From NCBI GenBank assembly GCA_950022655.1, contig OX465584.1, positions 54,516,789 through 54,580,788 of the forward strand: a stretch of DNA of 64,000 bases. The letters run 5' to 3'. A program made the position numbers and the translations under genes. Under the pieces are notes generated by a model. The model was given only the letters and a program-made list of their open reading frames with translations, had not been told where the DNA came from and did not search any database. Of this stretch, positions 23,916 to 38,300 are shown one piece after another. Each line of letters opens with the position of its first letter. Position 1 is the stretch's first letter. This DNA is from Alentia gelatinosa (Eukaryota > Annelida > Polychaeta > Phyllodocida > Polynoidae).

Positions 23916-26343
23916 TCGTATTTGTTCACTGTGATTTCAACATGGAGAGTGTATTCCCTCAGTACAATGTCGATGATTTCATAAGGGGCCATCCATAAGT
24001 ATGCACGCAGATTTTCCGAAATTTTTGACTCGCCCCATCCCACCTCCAGATCTTGTAACATTTATGTAGACTCGCAGGGATGCCAGTTTTTAATGATTCC
24101 ATTGAATTTCATGTTTTCATTTTCTGAATAAGAAATTATTTTCCCTGGTGTAATATCGACATAATAATTGCTAAATTCAGCCACAGCCCATGACCCCCAA
24201 TTGAACCTCCCCACTGACCGATGCAAAAACTTGAGCTTTAGTGGTAGGAGGAGAACAGAGATTCCTGTAAGTTCATTGAAGAATACTTTGAAAGAGTCGC
24301 GATGAATGGCAAGCAGATTTCTGTTTGAGGCATTGCAGGTGGTAATATAAGCTGAGAGGCAGGGTTGTGGAGGCAGGCATGGCGGCCGTGTAATATAGAA
24401 TTCGGCCTCGTATAAGATGTATACTATAAGTTACCTCCTACTGAAATTTAAATTCGACGTACAGCAAAGGAATTCGTTGAAATAACCAATAAAATATCTC
24501 AGTGATCCCACAATAAACCTGTAATACCTATCAACCGGAAATGAATTCTAATTTTTTTTTTTTTTAATGAATTCTAAACGCCTCCAGTAAAGTGTAATGC
24601 AATAAGTACTCCACAATAAACGAATACAAAAATGACCCAAGAAACATTTATTCAATGCCCACACATTTATACATGTATTTCCATTTCAACACATTCAAAC
24701 AATCTACTGATTTAAAATCCAGGTAATTCCTCAAGGCTAGCAATATATATATTCTTTAATGTGCTCTATATCGAAGCACAAATATGGTTTCAAAGCAGAT
24801 GATGTGTAAAGGTACCCACACTATAATGTCTTAAAGCAAGCCTATAGACTTACGTTAGGTAAGAATTAAAGTACCAAAATGTTAACTCGTTCCTGACTGA
24901 TCCAGTGAATACTGAAAGTCGTATTTTGAGAATATTTATCATTTAGTAAAAAGTTTGTTTTTAATCAACCTTTGAAATGAAAAATATGGTATATACAATG
25001 AGAACAGATGTGAAGTGTATCCAGTGTGGAGACGTGTTAGATATACTCGATTGGCTTTTTGTGGCAATCTTTGCTTTATGAGTACACATAGCATACTCAA
25101 TAATATGTTGGGATTTTGACCACGAACCACAAAATGATACTTTAAGTGTTGATACCTTTCATATATCAATATATCATACCATTTTGTTACGAGTAAGTCT
25201 AGTTAATGCCAACGTTTCTTGAGATTTGGCCTACTTCAGGGCTGAGAATACTCTACAATACCATCTCATCAGACACAGTGTAAATGTCTAGCATCTGTAC
25301 TTGGCTCACACTACATGAGGGGTCGCTGATTGGAAAGACATAGTGACTTGGGAAACAAGGAGCTGTAAGAAGAGAAGACATGGTTACTGAGACCGTAGGG
25401 AAGGTCGTTCGAGGTATTTTGTATTATATAGGCCCTATTGAGGTATCCCGTAATCCAGTCTGTTTACAAGTTCCGGTGCTCGCTGGTTGCCGACGTTGTA
25501 TGATGATAGACCCTTGACCCTTAACCCAGAATTATCGCAGTTTAACGGGTTTTATAGATATTCAAATCGGAAATCCAATATCAGAAATGGAAATTTCAGC
25601 TATTTCTACATACAGATCCGAAATAATATTCAGGTTCTACAAATATAAATGGCAAAACCATAGTTCATGTGGTCGTGGTCTGCCCAGCCAGCCGCCAACA
25701 GAACTTGTATTTACCCTGGGCGATAATAGGGAGTTTAGTAGCCTCTGGAGGGCTTATGACATACGTCCCGACTCCAGAGGCAGAGGGACATATCTATGTT
25801 ACAAAAGTCCGATCCCTACGGCTCAGTCACTACGTTTTCTTATCATATACCTAAAACTGATGAGAAAACTCCATTTTATTCACATATTTAATCATCCATT
25901 CATAGCTCGTTGAATAGGTAACAATAAGCCCAAGCATCATTGACACTACACCCCTAGCAGCGGTATTATCTTAGCCTGGTATAAACTTCCATAGGCTTAA
26001 CATTAGGAGCTCGTTTTCAACAGGCTTGCGAGTACGGTAACTCATACTCAATGGGTGATAAACAGATAAATGTTTCCAGGCTAAGACAAAATCAGAAACA
26101 TATTCGTGTTTGGTCTGAGTCTCCGTTAGCCATCTCGTTTGGAGTGCTTCAGAATATTCACTCGGCAATCACCTCGTTCATTTTACTGGCACTGCGCACT
26201 CCAAACTCGATGGTGAATGAGGACACAAACCAATTTCTTTCTTAGTATTTCATACAGGTTCAGCCATAGGTATATATTAATATTTATAGGTGAAGTAAGC
26301 GAGAAGGTGTGGTGCTGGCCGTGTGCTAGGTCTCCTTTAGGCA
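23916..26343. other. Intergenic spacer between KCC and DNAAF3
   Basis: Tail-to-tail spacer. Contains half copies of the GGCCATCCATAA element (about 23983) and the CAGGGATGCCAG element (24075), and fragments of the 26498 repeat family near 25940. No further gene seen. Confidence 0.6.
25875..25880 (-). terminator. DNAAF3: Candidate DNAAF3 poly(A) signal
   Basis: AATAAA on the minus strand about 465 bases past the DNAAF3 stop; nearest clear hexamer found. Confidence 0.35.
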
Positions 26344-29300
26344 TCAGCTTGAAGTATATTTGCGAGTGAAGGTGAACCGTGCGAAGGGGTCTTTATCCAC
26401 GTTGTCCGACTCCACCTGCAACACAGGAGAAATAGTCGTATTATGAGAAGACGTGGTTACATGAAAAAAATGACATTTCATTTACTTAAAAAGTCGTCCA
26501 TTCACAGATTGTTGACCCAATGTTGGTGCTCGTTCACTACGGGCACAGTGCGCCCGAACGTTATTAATACTGCACCCCTAGCAGCAGGTAGTATTTCATA
26601 GGCGTTCAGCCATCGGTATGGTATGTTATATTTAGGTATATGATAGTATGTTATGCAAATGGTCGGTAAAGGCAACTCAACACTCAAACTTCAAGAGTAG
26701 TTCATGCAACGAAAAACGTCACATACCATGTAACTCTCTGAACTTCTCCAGGTAAGGGACAGCGAAATTGCAGAAAAAAAATATCTGGAAAAATTGACAG
26801 GATATATTGGGGCCTCCTAGGCCCTCAACAGAGTACAGGAAAAGTGCCCTGAAGTGGGGGCCGGTGGGGGGGGGGGGGGGGGGGCATGAAGCCCCTGGAA
26901 GAACCTGTATTTATAGCTGTCCTAAGAGTTAAAATAACTTACTTTGCGCAAATATCTCACACTTTTTTCAGGTTTGCATTTCGTCATCCTTACCCCACCA
27001 CCACCACTCTCAAACTGAATTTCTCCTTGGATATACATTGAACACAGCCGTTTGATATCTAGATAGATTCTCTTAGGACTGTCATATAATAGTTCGAGGA
27101 CTGTCATAGGACGGTCATCATTAAATGAATATGGACTTTCTTTCAAAGGAGATGGAGAAGGACGGAAACCTGAACTGTTCTTCCATGCTGTTTAATAAAG
27201 CTATCATTGTCTTGACATTGATCCTGAAAGCTCTCCTTTTGGAAGGACTTCAATAGGTGTCTTCTGATGCTGGTAGCCTAAACTAACCACAATATAATCA
27301 ATGAGTTTTTGATAGTACCCTTCGGAGTTTCTAACAATTATATGTAAATAATACATGTCTTCGTCATTATATGATAAGATTAGAATCTTTTTTATATAGA
27401 TAAAATAAGCAACAGAAATTGGGTTTGTCTGCGGTTTGAACCCAGGACCTTCTGAAATACAGACAACACTTGTTTAGTGTGATAATTCTCCTATCTTTAT
27501 CAGTGTCCTCCCATGAACTCTCTTATTATTGCCCTTATCATTCCCACTGTTCCCAAATATTTAACAGCCCCCTTGTTTGTTGGAGTAGTTTAACATCCAA
27601 TATGTTCCATTAGACTTACTTTGGGTTTGACCGAATCTATGTGATGAATTTAGGTAGAAACCTCACCTCTACACATTTACCAAGGTGTAAGTTCTTTTAC
27701 TTCCCACACCACATAGACATGGTATGAGACGGATTGGCCTTTATATAGCATCAAATCTACTACTGCTGGGGGTGAAGGGAATGCTCTAAACGTTGAACAT
27801 AGAAACATCCCAGATCGAGAAATTTTTAAGAGGTACACAAAACAAAAGCTCAAAACTAGGCTGCTTATTGATGTTTAATTACTAAATTTTAAATAACTTA
27901 TGGTATCTAAAGGAAATTCAAGGCATTTAGATTCGTGTAGGACACGGGTCCGCAGATATACTTGTTTTAACAAAACAACAGGACTAACGGTATGGAATCC
28001 CTGTTTTTCCCGAGATTAACACACGTACAATCTGATTATCTTGCTACTATTACGAACAAAGTTGTTTATTGAAGTGTATGAAAGGGTGACATAAAGAAAA
28101 TTGTCAATCGTGTTTACTACTTGATGTTCATACTGTTATACTAGCCATAAGACGGATAAGTTGAATTTATTACTTTAAATGTAAACGGACTAGTTTGAAA
28201 GCCATGTAAGTCCATAATCTGGACGATAGGCATTACTAGGATTTTTAAAACTGGAGCCAGCGGAGGATAGGCTCTATTTGGCCAAGCTGTTTCACTCCAG
28301 TATAAATAAAAACCTTAAAAAAAAAAAGGGGGAAAAGTGGCTGTAGTGGGACTCGAATTCACAAAGTCCGACAACCTTTGGATTACAAAATACAAAACCC
28401 CTGGAAAATCCCATGCCTGTTTACTTTGTAGTAGAACCCTGGTAAATGGACACCCCTCATATGCGGACACCCTGCGTTAATGGACACCTTTTCTTGTAAT
28501 GGTTCCCTCTATTAGAAGTTTAATTCAACCCTGTGTAAACGGACACGCCGCATAAGCCCGGAATGGAAGGTGTCTGCTTACGCGAGGTTCTACTGAACTT
28601 AAAATTCGTTGGAAACTAATCAGGTTCTTGTCTTACCTGGAGTCCCAGTCCTGCGCCGATGGCGACGATTTTTCTGTAGTACTCGAGGTATTGTTCGTTA
28701 TCCAACTCGACCATGAACCTAAAAAGAATAATACACCTTTTCAATATCACTATAGAAGAAAGGGAATTCTTTAGATACATGTAGATGGTTTTCAGAGATC
28801 TATGAGCAATAGTAATGGTGAATATAAGAAGGTAAGCTTTGAAAATTAATCATAACATATTCATAAAAGAAAATGTAAGGCCTACTCTACAGATGGAATT
28901 TGGAACGTGGCTAATTGAAAAAAGCCTCCAATAAATATGAGCAGGAACTACAACACATTGCAATAAAAGAGATATCTTGTCCAATTCTAGAACATTATAC
29001 AAACGGATGTTTTTAAAATTAACTACTTTATTCCATTAGACGAGTAATAAATGAAATGTACCAAAAACTTCCTTTTATACCATAATTCTGGTCATCTAAA
29101 TGGGATGACCGAAATATGAATATTACAACAAATCAATCACAGGTCGGATCATTCAGATGGCCATAATAGGGCCATCAAGATAATTAATACAGTTCATCAC
29201 AGTTCATTTGAGTATGAATATCCACGTTTGTATTTTTGTTATCTGAAAAAAAAGCCCAACCTTGTAACAAAGTTACAAAACATTTGGGAAGTAGTCCATG

Positions 29301-32300
29301 GCAAAACAGTAACGTTTCAACGTTTCAACTGTTAAGGTCTGAATTCATTTTGCCAAATTATACTCTGATGTTGACCTGGGGTCACTCTGGCTCGTTCCAG
29401 ACGGGCACTTTATTATCAGTCCATATTTACATAAGGCATTGCCGGGAGCGGACTAGATGGCTGCACTCCATTGGCCTTCCTTTGATTTAACCACTGATGA
29501 TCACTTGGGGCGCGCAATTTAAAACCGGGTGACATAACTTTAGGGGGGACTGGTCACAGGTCAGCAAACAGACGGAACCGGATACACCCCGTTCTACCCC
29601 TCCAGGTGGCCACCGGACGGAGACAAGGAGGGGTCACGATTTTAGAGCAGATTAGGGTGGAGCTGCTAGACTGCTATTCCATTATACCGGCGAACATCGG
29701 TTATGTACCAGATTTAAGGTCCGGAGAGACAACGGGACTGAATTTAGGGAAATGGAATCAGACCTTTTGAGTCATAGTACTGTAACAAATTGAATGGTTG
29801 CGAGTTCCTTACTTTGCTGTTTCCAGGATGAACGTGGCTTTGTCTGCTACCGTCTCCATCACATCCTCCTTCAGGAGGTGAACCATACTGCAAGAGATGT
29901 GTCAACGACGCAGATGTAGTGTGGATAAGTAACACCATCTCAATAGAATATGCAAGTGCAGGGGCCATCCATAAAGTATGTACGCACTGAGGGTAGGGGT
30001 AAAATTTTTGGGTATGCTCCCTTTTAGCTATTGTGTACATGATTGGGAGGGAGTGGGAGGCCCAAAATTTCAGAAATTCTGCGTACATACTTTATGGATG
30101 GCCCCATACAAATGATATGTATTACTTGATCGGTACGGAAAACACAAATCTAAAAACCAATCAATCTTTTGAATTCAATATTCCACTTTCGGGAAGTCTA
30201 AACAGTAAATCTTAGAAAAAGCACCTCACCAAGTTTCGTCCATTTTTCTATCATTCAAATAGCTTTGTCACTATAGTAGTAGAATATATTTGGTAAAGTA
30301 TGGAGACTCCATACTAGGTGGATAATAAAATGGAAGATTATGCCTCAAAATATAGGGCGCTACTGTACCTGTTTGAGAGGTAGACCATATTGAAAAATTT
30401 GCTGAACTTGCTCTTCTTGTGCAGATCGGGCAAGGAAGCAATTGGAAGAAAGTAGACACGGAAATTGTCTGTCGGCAGAGGTTCTGTCAAAAGGGAAAAG
30501 AATACATTCATAATTTAATTTATTTTTTTAAGTGGCAAGAAACAAAAAAAATACATTCATGATTTATGCTTGCACAAATAACATGGACATATATTTTCAG
30601 AGGTGAATCTAATTTTCTTAGAACATCACAATATATAATACCATCAACTGATTCTGTGAGACTGGGCATTTCTCTGCACCAAGGATGGCAGAAATTGTTC
30701 TTTTAAACACACAGAAGTACAGACAGCCCCTGATTTGAAACTCCCTTCTCCACATCATTTGTGAATTTCTCCAAGTTCCTTGTTTCATCGATCGGTATAC
30801 CTAGGTACGTGAACGTGGTAGAGTACGGTATTACTTTCCCACTAACTACAATCTGGTTTACATTGGAATCATAGTCTAGTCTGTTTAGTTTGTTCTTGTT
30901 GTGTAGATCATATTTTAGTTTTTTTCTCATTCACTTCTAAATGATTTTCATTTCGCCAGTTATTTAGCTTGTCCATGTCTGATCTTAATCGGTTTATAGA
31001 GGGTGTCAAAGAAAGGTCTGACGTTTCCTGTAATCTTGTTCTGAGGCAGGATATGGAAGTTGAGACTTACTGTAGTCTTCGTCTGAGGCGGGATATGGAA
31101 GTTGAGACTTACTGTAATCTTGTTCTGAGGCGGGATATGGACTTTGAGACTTACTGTAGTCTTCGTCTGAGGCGGGATATGGAAGTTGAGACTTATTGTA
31201 GTCTTGGTCTGAGGTGGGATATGGACTTTGAGACTTACTGTAGTCTTGCTTTGAGGTGGGACATGGACTTTGAGACTTACTGTAGTCTTGCTTTGAGGTG
31301 GGATATGGACTTTGAGACTTACTGTAATCTTGTTCTGAGGTGGTATATGGACATTGAGACTTTCTGTAGGATTGGTCTGAGGTGGGATATGGACATGGGG
31401 ACTTACTGTAGGCTTGTTCTGAGGCGGGATATGGACTTTGAGACTTATTGTAGTCTTGTTCTGAGGCGGGATATGGACTTTGAGACTTATTGCAGTCTTG
31501 TTCTGAGGTGGTATATGGACATGGGGACTTACTGTAGGCTTGTTCTGAGGCGGGATATGGACTTTGAGACTTATTGTAGTCTTGTTCTGAGGCGGGATAT
31601 GGACTTTGAGACTTATTGTAGTCTTGTTCTGAGGCGGGATATGGACTTTGAGACTTATTGCAGTCTTGTTCTGAGGTGGTATATGGACATGGGGACTTAC
31701 TGTAGGCTTGTTCTGAGGCGGGATATGGACTTTGAGACTTATTGTAGTCTTGTTCTGAGGTGGGATATGGACGTTGAGACTTACTGTAGGCTTGGTCTGA
31801 GGTGGTATATGGACATGGGGACTTACTGTAGTCTTGTTCCGAGGCAGAGTTTTCTACTTGGTCTTCAGAAGGCGATGCCTCTGTTCCCGATTCATCCTCC
31901 TCGTCTTCTTCTGTTATTTCTGAAGTCAGAATTTATTCAAAATCCGCTTTTAATAGATCTAGTTAATTATAGAATGATATATGACAATTTACAAAAGCCG
32001 AGAAAAATATGGCATCATTCTCGTTTATTTCATAGAAAACTTGTATACACGGAATATACAGAAACCGGCTTACTGTCTCCATACAAAGAGAGAAGGCTAG
32101 TTTCCGTATTATTACAGTATGCCTAAAATCGGGGGAATTTGACCTAATCACGTGATCACAACGTGATCACAAACCCCGTGCGTCACACTGTGACGTAAGG
32201 CCATAAATACGACATGGTTAGTAGCGGGCAATAAATGTAGGACATACGGCCATAGGTATATAATAATACATATCTCCTCTTTTGTCTGTCATTCCTCGGT

Positions 32301-35300
32301 TCAATTGTGCCTTACTTAATTATATGATAGAATATATGAATTAATTAATGCCCAACAGATTCTTTCTGCGAGATCCTCTTCACATTCCATATTTTACATT
32401 CGTTGATAAGCTTCTACGACGTCCGTCTACACACCTTGTAGTTTGGGCGTCTCTGCTTTGGTAGTGGCGTCCTCTGGTTTTGGGGGCACGTACTTCTCAG
32501 AGTTCGCCATCTCGTAGAGCAGGGACAGCACATTGTATTCTGACACGTTTTGTGCTGACTGCAGTCAAACAAACATGAGAAATCACTAAAGGCATACACT
32601 AATTAACAAACGTTGTACCGGCGGCGAATTCCATCGGATAAAATATAGGAACAAATTATTTCGATAAAATATATTTTTGTAGATAATTCTTGATAAGTTG
32701 AAAGCTCACGTGAAAAATTAGAAAATGAGGAAACATAACGCGACCTTCACATGACCTTTAAAGTCCACCATTACTAAGGAACTCGTCAAATGACTTGTAA
32801 AAACAATATTTTGAAGCGCATTGATTTCACATTGATTAGATCCAGAACAGAACCCTGCACTAAGGTATTCCCGTGATGGCCTTATAATCACTTTATATAT
32901 TGATAATCAGTTATGACAAATATCCCTCGCATAAATACCTCAGTAAACCTATCACAATTAATCACTCATTTATAACTGGACAATTTTCTTGTGTTCAAGT
33001 AAATTAATGAGAACATTATAACAGTGGTATAAAGAAATGAAATGAGTTTGAAAAAAATTAAAGAACTTCACATTCATTTTAAAAGAGGAATATTTTGAAA
33101 AATGAACAGCATTCTAAATTGTTACCTGTGTGTAGATGTTGTTGGACTTCTTAAAGAAACTTCTTTCTTCGCACTCGATACCGAAGGGAATATAAGGGCT
33201 GACGACAATGTCGCCCCAGTAGCCACGGCGGGGGTAGCGTTCTCCTTCCTAAAACAACAGTACTATCAGGAAACGTCCTTACTGTGGACAAAACGGTTCC
33301 TGTCCGAGGTCAGTCGTCGATTTCATACTCCCTGACGCCATAGGTGGAAGACAGTATGAAATTGAAGACTGGCCAAGAACGAGAAGCATTTCTTCCACAG
33401 TGACATTTGCTTATCATTATATACCTCAAGTCCATGAAAATGCCATTTTTATGACTTAGGGGACATTCATAGCGGGCACGAACATTATCATTATTCAGCC
33501 CTAGCAGCGGGCAGTATTTTATAGATATTTGCACACAGGTATATAATAAAAAAAAATCTTGGCATCGGCTGTGTTAAGAAGTGTATGTGCCTCGTATTCT
33601 TAATTTTATAATAATAAAATAGAACGACCTGAAACGAGATTGGAATTTAGTTCCATACAGAACGAGGCATTTAGCCAAGGTCCGTGCAACCCATAGATTA
33701 CCATTGAGTTTTGTCGCTTGTATAAACATGGTAGGTTGTTCTATATTTATTATAAATCGGAAAATCAAGAGAACGAAATGACCAGAGTTTGGCCTAACAA
33801 CCATGTTTTAGTTGACCCAAATGGAACAGACAGAACCTTGTTTTGTAGGGTATTTTTACGCTATATGCGAAACGGTGCATATTTACAGTATTTACGGTAA
33901 ATAGGAAAAACGTGAATCATCTATTCACGATAGACCCTTCTCAGCAATATTGTATTTACTTTTACTTTCTACTCCATAGATTAAAGGCAACTGGACATAC
34001 ATGAGAATACACAGGACAGAACATAGACTACAGAAGACTAAACTCCCATCTTCGTAGAGATGCTTGTTTTTTCTCTATGTCATCTATGGCATCAGCGTGT
34101 GACGTGGTCCATGCAGAGTGATCAGTGAATTTTTTGTGGTTTTTTTTGTTCGTTTTTTCGAGTAAATATAGACACAAACTGTCATCCGAAGATGTTCTTC
34201 CCAGCAAGACCAAACCGGGTTAAATCCATGCACCCACTGCCGCCGATTTACCACGATAGACCTCCCAATACACTGTGATTAGTAATACTAGGGGCCATCC
34301 ATAAAGAACGTACAACCTGAGGGGAGGGGGGTTAAAGAATTTCGGAAATTTTGCGTATGCTTCTGCTTTGTTCTAATTCGTACAAAATCAGGAAGGGGGT
34401 GGGGCAATTTTTTTTAGAAATACTGCGTACATACTTTATGGATGGCTCCTTAACACTATGGCCTATGAATCAAATTTCTCATTGAAATTGGGAAGTCAAT
34501 CACAAAAAATGCTATCGGTGTGTATCAGGAGCGCAGCGGTTGCACGGTTGTAGAGAAGGTGGGTGGGGGCCGTACGTGTTTGAGGACGAGGCCCGAGACG
34601 AGCGTCAAGTTGGGCGTGTCGTAAGTGGCCTCTCGGATGGTGAAGGCCACGCCCTCCTTCCTCCAGTACCCGTACTGCTTACTGTTGATGATGTCCGCCT
34701 ACAGGCACACGGTCAGGTACAAAAAATATATAAAAATCGTTCAACAGTCACGCAATCACTCAGCTTTATTTCTCTTTGTTGTTGTTCCTAACCTGGGACT
34801 GTAAATACTAACACTGTAAACTACTTCAGTAAGGACTAGAGTAAACTTTTATTGATTAAGTTCAATCTGGATTGATCACCTTGACACTCAATAAATTACT
34901 AAATGATGCCTATTGAGCTAATTCTAACAAAGGAAAATGGGGTGGGGGGGTCAACTTAATTTTTCACATATTTGTATTGAACATATTTTTTGTTTATTTC
35001 ATACTATTTTCACAGAGTGATAGGTACAAGAAATATCAGAGTATGAACACCGGGCCTGGGAATTCTCTATCGATGTGGTCGTGAAAGTGATAGGTCGTCG
35101 AGGACACAACGCCACGTTACTTCACGAATAACTTTACAGAGTTCCACATTAAGAATACGGCGAGGGATTGTGCACCTGTATTATACTTCAAAAATTGACA
35201 TTTTTCTACGATGGAAATGGCACATGTGCATAAACTTAATGATTGATAAAAAAAAGCGAAGCTCGTGTGAACAAAAATACATATTCCAGGGATATAGAGA

Positions 35301-38300
35301 TTGAGATAGGAGAGACACTCACCCCTCGCTGTGATAACTTCATGCTGCAGTCCCAGTCGAAGACGTTAGGAATGGCGTCATAGCGCGACCCGAGGTGTTT
35401 CCGTACGCGAAGGTCCCTGCAGATAGAAATACTCAACGTCACTCTATGAGCCATATTCTGCAATCTCACTTTGGTTGATTCAACTATTACCCTTAAAGGC
35501 ATATCCTTCAATACACAGTGGCACCAGCTGGTGATTTTCAAATACTGACAATTATCTATTCAAACCGGTTCCTTTTTGTTTTTTACTTATTTTTTACCAA
35601 ATGATTGAAGTATAATAAATTATCGAGTTTGGCTTAACTCATTAGTTGAATTAGGCCAATTTACTTAGGATATGTACTGAAAAATATAGTTTTCTTCAAT
35701 TCATTAAAAAACAAGAACGGTGACCTATGATATAAAAATCTTTTAGGGGTAGTAATATATATTTACTATATTCTGTGAAAGCTTTAAGAAAATGACATGG
35801 GTTTTACGATGTGAAAACTATCGTTTTAGAAACTCTATATATTCTATTATGTTATCATCATAATGATTACCTCTAAATCAAAAATTAACATGGTGACCCC
35901 CATTTTCAAGATTAGCAATATGTTCTATAACATTTGGAGATCACCATATTCAATATCCAGGAAATTGACACAGGATTTAATGTTTAAGGTAAATTGTCCG
36001 ATATGCCTTTAAGCAGCTCAATTTGTTTAATACCTATTATTTCAGTTATTATATCGGCTATTTGAACTAGAATCTATTTAACCAAAATATTAATGCCATA
36101 CCAAGCCATTGATAGGTCGAAAGGCTTATTATCCTTGTTCCGCCAGAACTTGAAGATGCTTTCTAAGAAGTCTCTTTCCTTGAACTGAAAATTCAAAGAA
36201 AACACATAATATAAATATATTGTATTTTAACTTACGGTTGGCGTATTTGTACCTATACGATGTATGCATCAATTTCAATACAGAGGCACCTCTAAATAAT
36301 AGGAAGTCTAATTCGGAAATTACTGGTTGACATGCCACTGAAAGGAATAGGCGCTAACATTTCTTTTTTTAATTGAATTTTAAAGCCACATCATTTTTAT
36401 CAGAAATAGAAACTATGCAATACCTTTAAGGAGGACATATCAAACAATGGCATCTTTTCCTTCAAATAGTCGAAGTCTGTCACCATTCTGAAAGAGAGAA
36501 AATAATCCTATAATACCAAGCTCAGTTCAATATCTAATAAAAATGCAATGCTTATGTTTTTTATCATTATCTGTGACCGACTCGGGCATGTATCCGGTAT
36601 CTATTGAAGGCATATATCATAATTTCCACTTGAGTAAAGCAATATAACTACCAGATAGTTTTGAATAAGGAATTTCTCATGTGAACTTTATTTTCTGCCA
36701 GGTTTAAATCTGTTCTAATTATTATCTCCTTCTCTGACACAATAAAAGGATTACTTACTTTATGAATTCGGTAGAGAATTTTTTAACATATTCCATACAT
36801 TGTTTTCGAACAAGGCTATTCCCGTATAGCTCCAGAAACAATTCGGTTTTATCTGAAAAAAAAGAAACCAAACTCATGTAACAGGAGCTAAGTATGCATT
36901 TAAATAAAACTTTCTTCACTGTTCATGGCAAATTCAAAGGAGTGTTCCACCGAGCCGGCGATATGCGATGAAAACGGCGCCGGTTGTGCAGTGGAGCAGG
37001 TATACACTCAGTGCCTACTTTTGTTTTATTAGCATTAATTTCATTGAGGTAATAAGGTGTGCACAACCACAGAGTTTGCTGATACAGCCGTTCTTCCACT
37101 CGGGCCCTATATGTAAGTAGCTTGTCACTGGATGTTATTCAGTGAACCAATCCCCCACACTCCTCATCCTAATAGCGGGTGTTAAAGCCGACTGAGCAAT
37201 GGGTACAATTTTTGTCAAAGTCTATGGTATGACCCGACAGGAGTTTGAACCCCGACCTCCCATGCTCGAGGAGAACGTGCCTACCACTTGGCCACCGAGC
37301 TTGATAATAGTCAATGATAATGATTAATAGTCAATGATAATGATGGTAATGATAATCACAACCATAAGCATACATCAGTCGAGAGTCGTATATCTCCTGT
37401 AAGGTTAAATAAATTATATATAAGACTGTTGGCATTTAATCTTAAAAATAAATACAAAGTAGTTATATGTTGATACATGTTGCATCAGCCACCTTATAAA
37501 ACTCACCCTGGAGCCCCATCCGGATGGTCGGCTCTAATGCGACTGTCACCAACAGGAGGTCTCTGGCGTACAACTCGAGGCTGTTCTCCATGACGTAAAA
37601 CTGCCGAGAGACAACAAGAATACCTCCATGGTTCATTGTTATGTAAGCCATTTGGCCAAATTTTGTACCAATTATTATAAACCTAGGAAATACTATATGC
37701 TGCTAAGGGTGCGATATTGAGGATGAAAGGTCGTGAAACCGGCTAGAGAACCATCTTACTGTGGGGCCTTTTCAGTGTCCCAACAAAAAAGACCCAAAAA
37801 CACATTTAGGATTAAAAAAAAAACAACCTCCTATTGGTTGTATCTATACATATACCTCTCACATACTTCTTAAATTTACAAATTCAAATCTATTGGATGT
37901 ACTTGATCAATAAATGTTTTTTCTCCAGCAATTTAAGATATCAAATTCCTGTCAAACGTAAAGTTGAGTGAATAATGGAGAGCAAAATCAAATTCATCCT
38001 TACGTTGACTTTTCTTGCTTTATGTCTATATGATCGCGCCATTGTCTTTAGAATATGCCTGCAATCTCCAGCACCAACAAGCAAGACGTTTAAAGCATCT
38101 GAAAAATAAAGATGATTATAAAGTCACTTTAAACACATTTGTTTCTACATTTCAAATAGGTGAGACGTGGTATGTGCGCTTTCATTGGCAGCTACCACAT
38201 GAATGCGCTGTCAATTATAGTGACTTATTCTTTTTCATATAAGCCTCTTAAGTATATAATTTTAATTCGCTCTCCGATATGAATCATCTCTTAGACATGA

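Noticed and set aside
30969..32126. 385-codon open frame on the plus strand
   Set aside because: It is the opposite strand of the DNAAF3 42-bp array; the repeat is stop-free on both strands. Only the minus frame joins recognised exons in phase.
37133..37301. tRNA gene
   Set aside because: A and B boxes are present but the stem pairing is incomplete and a non-tRNA tail follows; fits a SINE head.
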